Shown: positions 60,782 to 64,000 of the stretch, piece after piece
Numbering within the stretch: the stretch's first letter is position 1
Layout: every line of letters begins with the position of its first letter
Assembly: GCF_021390935.1 (NCBI RefSeq)
Contig: NZ_JAJPUI010000001.1
Coordinates: 1,116,001-1,180,000 of the forward strand
DNA: 64,000 nucleotides
DNA from: Streptomyces sp. CC228A
GTDB taxonomy: Bacteria; Actinomycetota; Actinomycetes; Streptomycetales; Streptomycetaceae
Direction: 5' to 3'
Notes under the pieces: model-generated
Database searches by the model: none
What the model was told of the DNA's origin: nothing
The model's input: only the letters and a program-made list of their open reading frames with translations
Position numbers and translations under genes: made by a program

Positions 60782-62840
60782 GGCGGTCGGGGGCAGGGTC
60801 CGCTGCGGGGCGGTCGGGGCCCTCGGCAGCCGCTTCCACGAGCGGCTCGAACGCCTCGGACGTCTCGGAGGCCTCAGACGCCTCAGACGCCTCAGACGCC
60901 TCCGGGTCCGCCGCGTGCGCGGGTCCGGCGGGTTCCGGGGCCGGGGCGGTGCTCGTCGCGGCGGCCAGGGCGTCGGCGAGCGCGCCCAGCTCGACATGGA
61001 CGACGACCACGGGCTTGGCCGGCGCCGTCGCGGACGCCGCGCGCAGCGCCTCCGCCAGCACCTCCCCCTCGGCCTGCGGCTCGGTCGAGCCCTGCTCGCC
61101 CACCCACGGGATGGCGGTGACGACCACCGCGTCGCAGTTCTCGTCGTGCAGGGCCGCCGCGAGCGCGGCACGGAAGTCGTCGGGGGTGGCGGAGGTGGTG
61201 AGGTCGCGCGGGCGCAGCGGCCGCAGCCCCTCCGCGAGGCACGCGTCGTACGTGAGGAGGCCGAGCGACTCCGAGTTCCCCAGGATCGCGATCCGGGGGC
61301 CGGCCGGCAGCGGCTGCCCCGCGAGGAGGAGCCCGACGTCGACGAGTTCGGTGACCGTGTCGACGCGGATGACGCCCGCCTGGCGCAGCAGTTCGGAGAC
61401 CGTGGCGTGCGGGACGCGGGTGGCGGGCACGGCGTGGCCGGGAGGCGCGCTGCCGCTGTGGCGTCCGCCCTGGACGGCCACCACGGGCTTGGCCACGGCG
61501 GTGCGGCGGGCCAGCCGGGTGAACTTGCGGGGATTGCCGATCGACTCCAGGTAGAGCAGGACGACGTCGGTGCCGGGGTCCTCGTACCAGTACTGGAGTA
61601 TGTCGTTGCCGGAGACGTCGGCGCGGTTCCCCGCGGACACGAACGAGGACACCCCGGCGCCCCGGCGGTGCAGTCCGGCGAGCAGGGCGATGGCGATGGC
61701 GCCGGACTGGGTGAAGAGGCCGATCCGTCCGGTCGTCGGCAACTGGGGCGCGAGGGAGGCGTTGAGCCGGACGTCGTCGGCGGTGTTCAGGATGCCGAAC
61801 GCGTTGGGGCCGATGACGCGCATGCCGTACGAGCGCGCCTGCCGCACCAGGGCGCGCTGCCGCTCGCGTCCGGCGGGGCCGCTCTCGGCGTATCCGGCGG
61901 AGAGGACGACGAGGCCGCGGACGCCGTGGTCGCCGCACTCGGCGACCACGGACGGCACATGGGCGGCGGGTACGGCGACGACGGCCAGGTCGACGGGCTC
62001 GGCGATGCCGGTGACGGAGCGGTACGCGGGAACGCCGTCCATGGTCGCCGGCGCGTCCTGGAGCGCGCGGTTCACGGCGTACAGGCGGCCGGTGTAGCCG
62101 GACTCCAGGATGTTGCGCAGGACGGTGCGGCCGACGCCGCCGGGGGTGCGGCCCGCCCCGATGACGGCGACCGAGCCGGGCGCGAGGAGCCGCTGCACCG
62201 AGCGGGCCTCGGCGCGCTGCTCGCGGGCCCGCTGGACGGCGAGGGCCCGGTCGGTGGGCTCCAGGTCGAGGTGGAGGCGGACGGCGCCGTCCTCGAAGCT
62301 GCGCTTCTGGGTGTACCCGGCGTCCGTGAACACCTTGATCATCTTGGTGTTCGCGGGGAGCACCTCCGCGGCGAACCGGCGGATGCCCCGCTCGCGCGCG
62401 CAGGCGGCGATGTGCTCCAGCAGGGCGGAGGCGACGCCGCGGCCCTGGTGGGCGTCCTGGACGAGGAACGCGACCTCCGCCTCGTCGGCCGGGGCTCCGG
62501 CGGGGCGGCCGTGCGCGTCGATGCGGTCGTAGCGGACGGTGCCGATGAACTCGCCGCCGATGGTGGCGGCGAGGCCCACCCGGTCCACGTAGTCGTGGTG
62601 GGTGAAGTGGTGGACGTCCTTCGCGGAGAGCCGGGGGTAGGGCGCGAAGAACCGGTAGTACTTCGACTCGTCCGAGACCTGCTCGTAGAAGCTGACCAGG
62701 CGCTCCGCGTCGTCCGTGGTGATCGGCCGGATGCGGGCGGTGCCTCCGTCGCGGAGGACGACGTCGGCCTCCCAGTGGTCGGGATAGGCGTGGACCGGCT
62801 GCGGGGCCGGTGGTTCCGACTGATCGGAAGGGTTCCGCAT
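60693..62840 (-). CDS. GNAT / acyl-CoA synthetase (NDP-forming) fusion protein, Pat-like, lacking its ATP-grasp domain
   Basis: 715 residues. N-terminal GNAT domain (LRDGGTARIRPITTDDAERL, then FLVQDAHQGRGVASALLEHIAA with the acetyl-CoA loop) joins a CoA-binding domain (SVAVIGAGRTPGGVGRTVLRNIL) and a succinyl-CoA-ligase-like domain (GLFTQSGAIAIALLAGLHRRG; YLESIGNPRKF). Such proteins are protein lysine acetyltransferases (Pat) related to ADP-forming acetyl-CoA synthetase and normally end in an ATP-grasp domain, total ~900-1000 residues. Here the homology stops near 60955 and is replaced by SEASEASEASETSEAFEP and Asp/Pro/Gly filler. ATG 62840. The acetyltransferase domain itself is complete. Confidence 0.88.
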   Translation of the reverse strand: MRNPSDQSEPPAPQPVHAYPDHWEADVVLRDGGTARIRPITTDDAERLVSFYEQVSDESKYYRFFAPYPRLSAKDVHHFTHHDYVDRVGLAATIGGEFIGTVRYDRIDAHGRPAGAPADEAEVAFLVQDAHQGRGVASALLEHIAACARERGIRRFAAEVLPANTKMIKVFTDAGYTQKRSFEDGAVRLHLDLEPTDRALAVQRAREQRAEARSVQRLLAPGSVAVIGAGRTPGGVGRTVLRNILESGYTGRLYAVNRALQDAPATMDGVPAYRSVTGIAEPVDLAVVAVPAAHVPSVVAECGDHGVRGLVVLSAGYAESGPAGRERQRALVRQARSYGMRVIGPNAFGILNTADDVRLNASLAPQLPTTGRIGLFTQSGAIAIALLAGLHRRGAGVSSFVSAGNRADVSGNDILQYWYEDPGTDVVLLYLESIGNPRKFTRLARRTAVAKPVVAVQGGRHSGSAPPGHAVPATRVPHATVSELLRQAGVIRVDTVTELVDVGLLLAGQPLPAGPRIAILGNSESLGLLTYDACLAEGLRPLRPRDLTTSATPDDFRAALAAALHDENCDAVVVTAIPWVGEQGSTEPQAEGEVLAEALRAASATAPAKPVVVVHVELGALADALAAATSTAPAPEPAGPAHAADPEASEASEASEASETSEAFEPLVEAAAEGPDRPAADPAPDRLTPDGPAADGPAPDRRTARRGPPRTGSGR
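60733..60950. repeat. Low-complexity junction between two truncated convergent genes
   Basis: Contains GGTCGGGGGCAGGGTCC-type and GCCTCAGAC tandem units (four copies around 60870-60895). Homology to the permease stops on the left and to the Pat-like protein on the right. The repeats may have mediated deletion or collapsed during assembly. Confidence 0.75.
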
Positions 62841-63018
62841 GGGCCAAGCGTACGGCGCTCGTACGGATGGCGGAGCGGTTCGCGGGCCCCGGCGGGCGCA
62901 GCGGGGCCGGTCGCCGTACGACACGGGCCGGAAGGCCGTGCGGCGCGGGGGCCGGACGGCCCGGCGCGGGACACTGTGCCGACGGGCCGCTTCGAGCACC
63001 GCGCACCCCGTGGCACAC

Positions 63019-63030
63019 TGGTCTAGACAA
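63019..63030. promoter_or_regulatory. DasR-responsive element (dre) upstream of ptsH
   Basis: TGGTCTAGACAA matches the DasR core TGGTCTAGACCA at 11 of 12 positions, in the context ACTGGTCTAGACAACC. It lies 25 bases before the ptsH ATG. DasR is the N-acetylglucosamine-responsive GntR repressor known to bind before pts genes in S. coelicolor. Confidence 0.85.
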
Positions 63031-63055
63031 CCCCTAGCACCTGAAGGGCAACACC

Positions 63056-63337
63056 ATGGCTGAGCGCCGCGTCAACGTCGGCTGGGCCGAGGGCCTGCAC
63101 GCCCGCCCCGCCTCCATCTTCGTCCGTGCCGCCACGGCGTCCGGCGTCCCGGTGACCATCGCCAAGGCTGGCGGCGCTCCGGTCAACGCGGCGTCGATGC
63201 TCGCGGTGCTGGGTCTGGGCGCGCAGGGCGGCGAGGAGATCGTGCTCGCGTCCGACGCCGAGGGCGCGGAGGCGGCCCTGGACCGCCTGGCGAAGCTGGT
63301 CGCCGAGGGTCTTGAGGAACTCCCCGAGACCGTCTGA
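63056..63337 (+). CDS. ptsH: Phosphocarrier protein HPr
   Basis: 93-residue PTS phosphocarrier taking phosphate from enzyme I and giving it to sugar-specific EIIA. His15 lies in EGLHARPASIFVRAA, the phosphorylation site, with the consensus Arg17. The regulatory-Ser region is VNAASMLAVLGLGAQ; Ser47 is present but the surrounding residues differ from firmicute HPr, and actinobacteria lack the usual HPr kinase role. ATG 63056 follows GAAGGG. A dre site directly upstream indicates DasR control by GlcN-6-P. Confidence 0.97.
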   Translation: MAERRVNVGWAEGLHARPASIFVRAATASGVPVTIAKAGGAPVNAASMLAVLGLGAQGGEEIVLASDAEGAEAALDRLAKLVAEGLEELPETV

Positions 63338-63372
63338 CCTCGCGGCGCCGCCACCGGCGCCCGCACCGGCCA

Positions 63373-63409
63373 CGAAGCCGCGCCGCCCCCTGGGGGTGGC
63401 GCGGCTTCG
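63373..63409. terminator. ptsH terminator
   Basis: CGAAGCCGCGCC and its complement form a 12-bp stem, with an inner CCCCC/GGGGG pair in the loop, 35 bases past the stop. Confidence 0.8.
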
Positions 63410-64000
63410 CGCATCACGCCATGGCCGTGCGCCTACCGCCCGTGCGGGCGTACGACGCTGGTGCACCGCCGCATGCGGGGCGTACGGCCCTGCCCGCGCC
63501 GCCGCAATCGGCCGCCCCTCACTCCCCCGCCACCGCCTTCAGACACTCCGCGCCCCGCGCCACCGTCTTCACGTCCCGCACCCCCGCCCTCGGCGCCCTG
63601 CACCACCGTCTTCACGTCCCGCACCCCCGCCCTCGGCGCCCTGCACCTGCGCCTTCAGGCACCGCACCGCCGCATCCGGGCGTGCCCACGCCCCCGCACC
63701 ACCGCATGCGGGGACACCGCTTCCTGCGCACCTTCCATTCCCGCGCACCCTTCCCGGCCCCCCACGTGCCGGCACACGGAAATCAGCGTGCCGAAACGCG
63801 GAAATCAGACTGCCCCGCTTTTGCCCGCACGCATGACTGCGGGGAATTACGGGCAGCCGGATAAAGCGGCCAGACCTTTCCGCTCCCCCTTGTATACGGC
63901 GCAGCCGTTAATTCCGGGATCCCGCGGTGTTGACGGGATGTTGCGAAACCCTCACACGGTCGGGCCGGCGCAGCCGGTGCACCCCGCGCCAGCGCTCGGC
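63410..64000. other. Gene-free right end of the window with a short tandem repeat
   Basis: No convincing gene. Open frames are Pro/His/Arg artefacts. A 43-bp unit containing CACCGTCTTCACGTCCCGCA is repeated twice (63561-63646). GCGGAAATCAG-like elements recur at ~63777-63810. From ~63835 the sequence becomes less GC-rich (GGGGAATTACGGGCAGCCGG, then CTTGTATACGG and CCGTTAATTCC), which looks like the promoter region of a gene that starts beyond 64000. Confidence 0.5.

Noticed and set aside
63419..63864. Pro/His-rich open frames at the right end
   Set aside because: No ribosome site, no domain, low-complexity repeats and overlapping frames of similar length on both strands.
1..64000. tRNA, rRNA, insertion sequences, attachment sites or phage genes
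   Set aside because: Looked for T-loop patterns, transposase motifs and flanking direct repeats; none were found. By-eye inspection could miss a divergent example.

Overview
This window is high-GC actinobacterial DNA and almost certainly a Streptomyces chromosome. Codon third positions are nearly all G or C, GTG starts are common, and there are actinomycete hallmarks: a crotonyl-CoA carboxylase/reductase operon, a DasR-type site before ptsH, a LexA box of the GAAC-N4-GTTC type, a SigB/F/G-type sigma factor and a mycothiol-type DinB protein. No tRNA, rRNA, CRISPR array, transposase or phage structural gene was seen. The 4-10 kb block (psd-pssA beside ccr-meaA-citE-maoC-acd) matches, from memory and unchecked, a conserved S. 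coelicolor arrangement.

Layout. 0-3 kb: a cut-off BCCT transporter diverging from glycerate kinase, then a C-rich gap and a GNAT acetyltransferase. 3-11 kb: phosphatidylethanolamine synthesis (psd, pssA) and a five-gene ethylmalonyl-CoA operon behind a promoter with a palindrome in its spacer. 11-20 kb: a broken LAxTG surface protein, a TetR regulator, a duplicated 3-hydroxyacyl-CoA dehydrogenase, a HEAT-repeat protein, a secreted tripeptidyl-aminopeptidase-like hydrolase and a radical SAM protein with a LexA box. 20-29 kb: SRPBCC protein, an MFS exporter with carboxypeptidase-regulatory-like repeats, a PAS-GAF-SpoIIE phosphatase, a methyltransferase and hemerythrin. 29-33 kb: an Lrp regulator diverging from an EamA exporter, aminotransferase and free-amino-acid dioxygenase, which together look like an amino-acid hydroxylation and export unit. 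33-38.5 kb: four co-directional peptidases of families M55, M20, S9 and S66. 38.7-44 kb: adenosine deaminase, GntR regulator diverging from an MFS exporter, VOC protein and methyltransferase. 44-48 kb: type II NADH dehydrogenase and a short, animal-like transketolase. 47.9-53.5 kb: a stress and dormancy island (Rv2629/Balon-family protein, hydrophobic peptide, CBS, PfpI, DUF2795-like and sigma factor). 53.7-60 kb: broken aminotransferase and metallo-beta-lactamase-fold genes, DedA, and a membrane-anchored phosphatase. 60-64 kb: two convergent genes that have both lost their 3-prime ends, then ptsH.

About eleven genes read through only if one or more single-base indels are assumed, several of them demonstrably in G or C runs. 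This looks more like consensus error in GC-rich DNA than real decay, so the broken genes are annotated with their restored extents. The truncation of both genes at 60.7-60.95 kb is different in kind: whole domains are missing, so it is a deletion or a collapsed assembly.

Carbon-flow genes recur in the window. The ethylmalonyl-CoA operon makes glyoxylate and propionyl-CoA from acetyl-CoA, glycerate kinase returns glyoxylate-derived glycerate to glycolysis, and HPr and transketolase belong to sugar metabolism.
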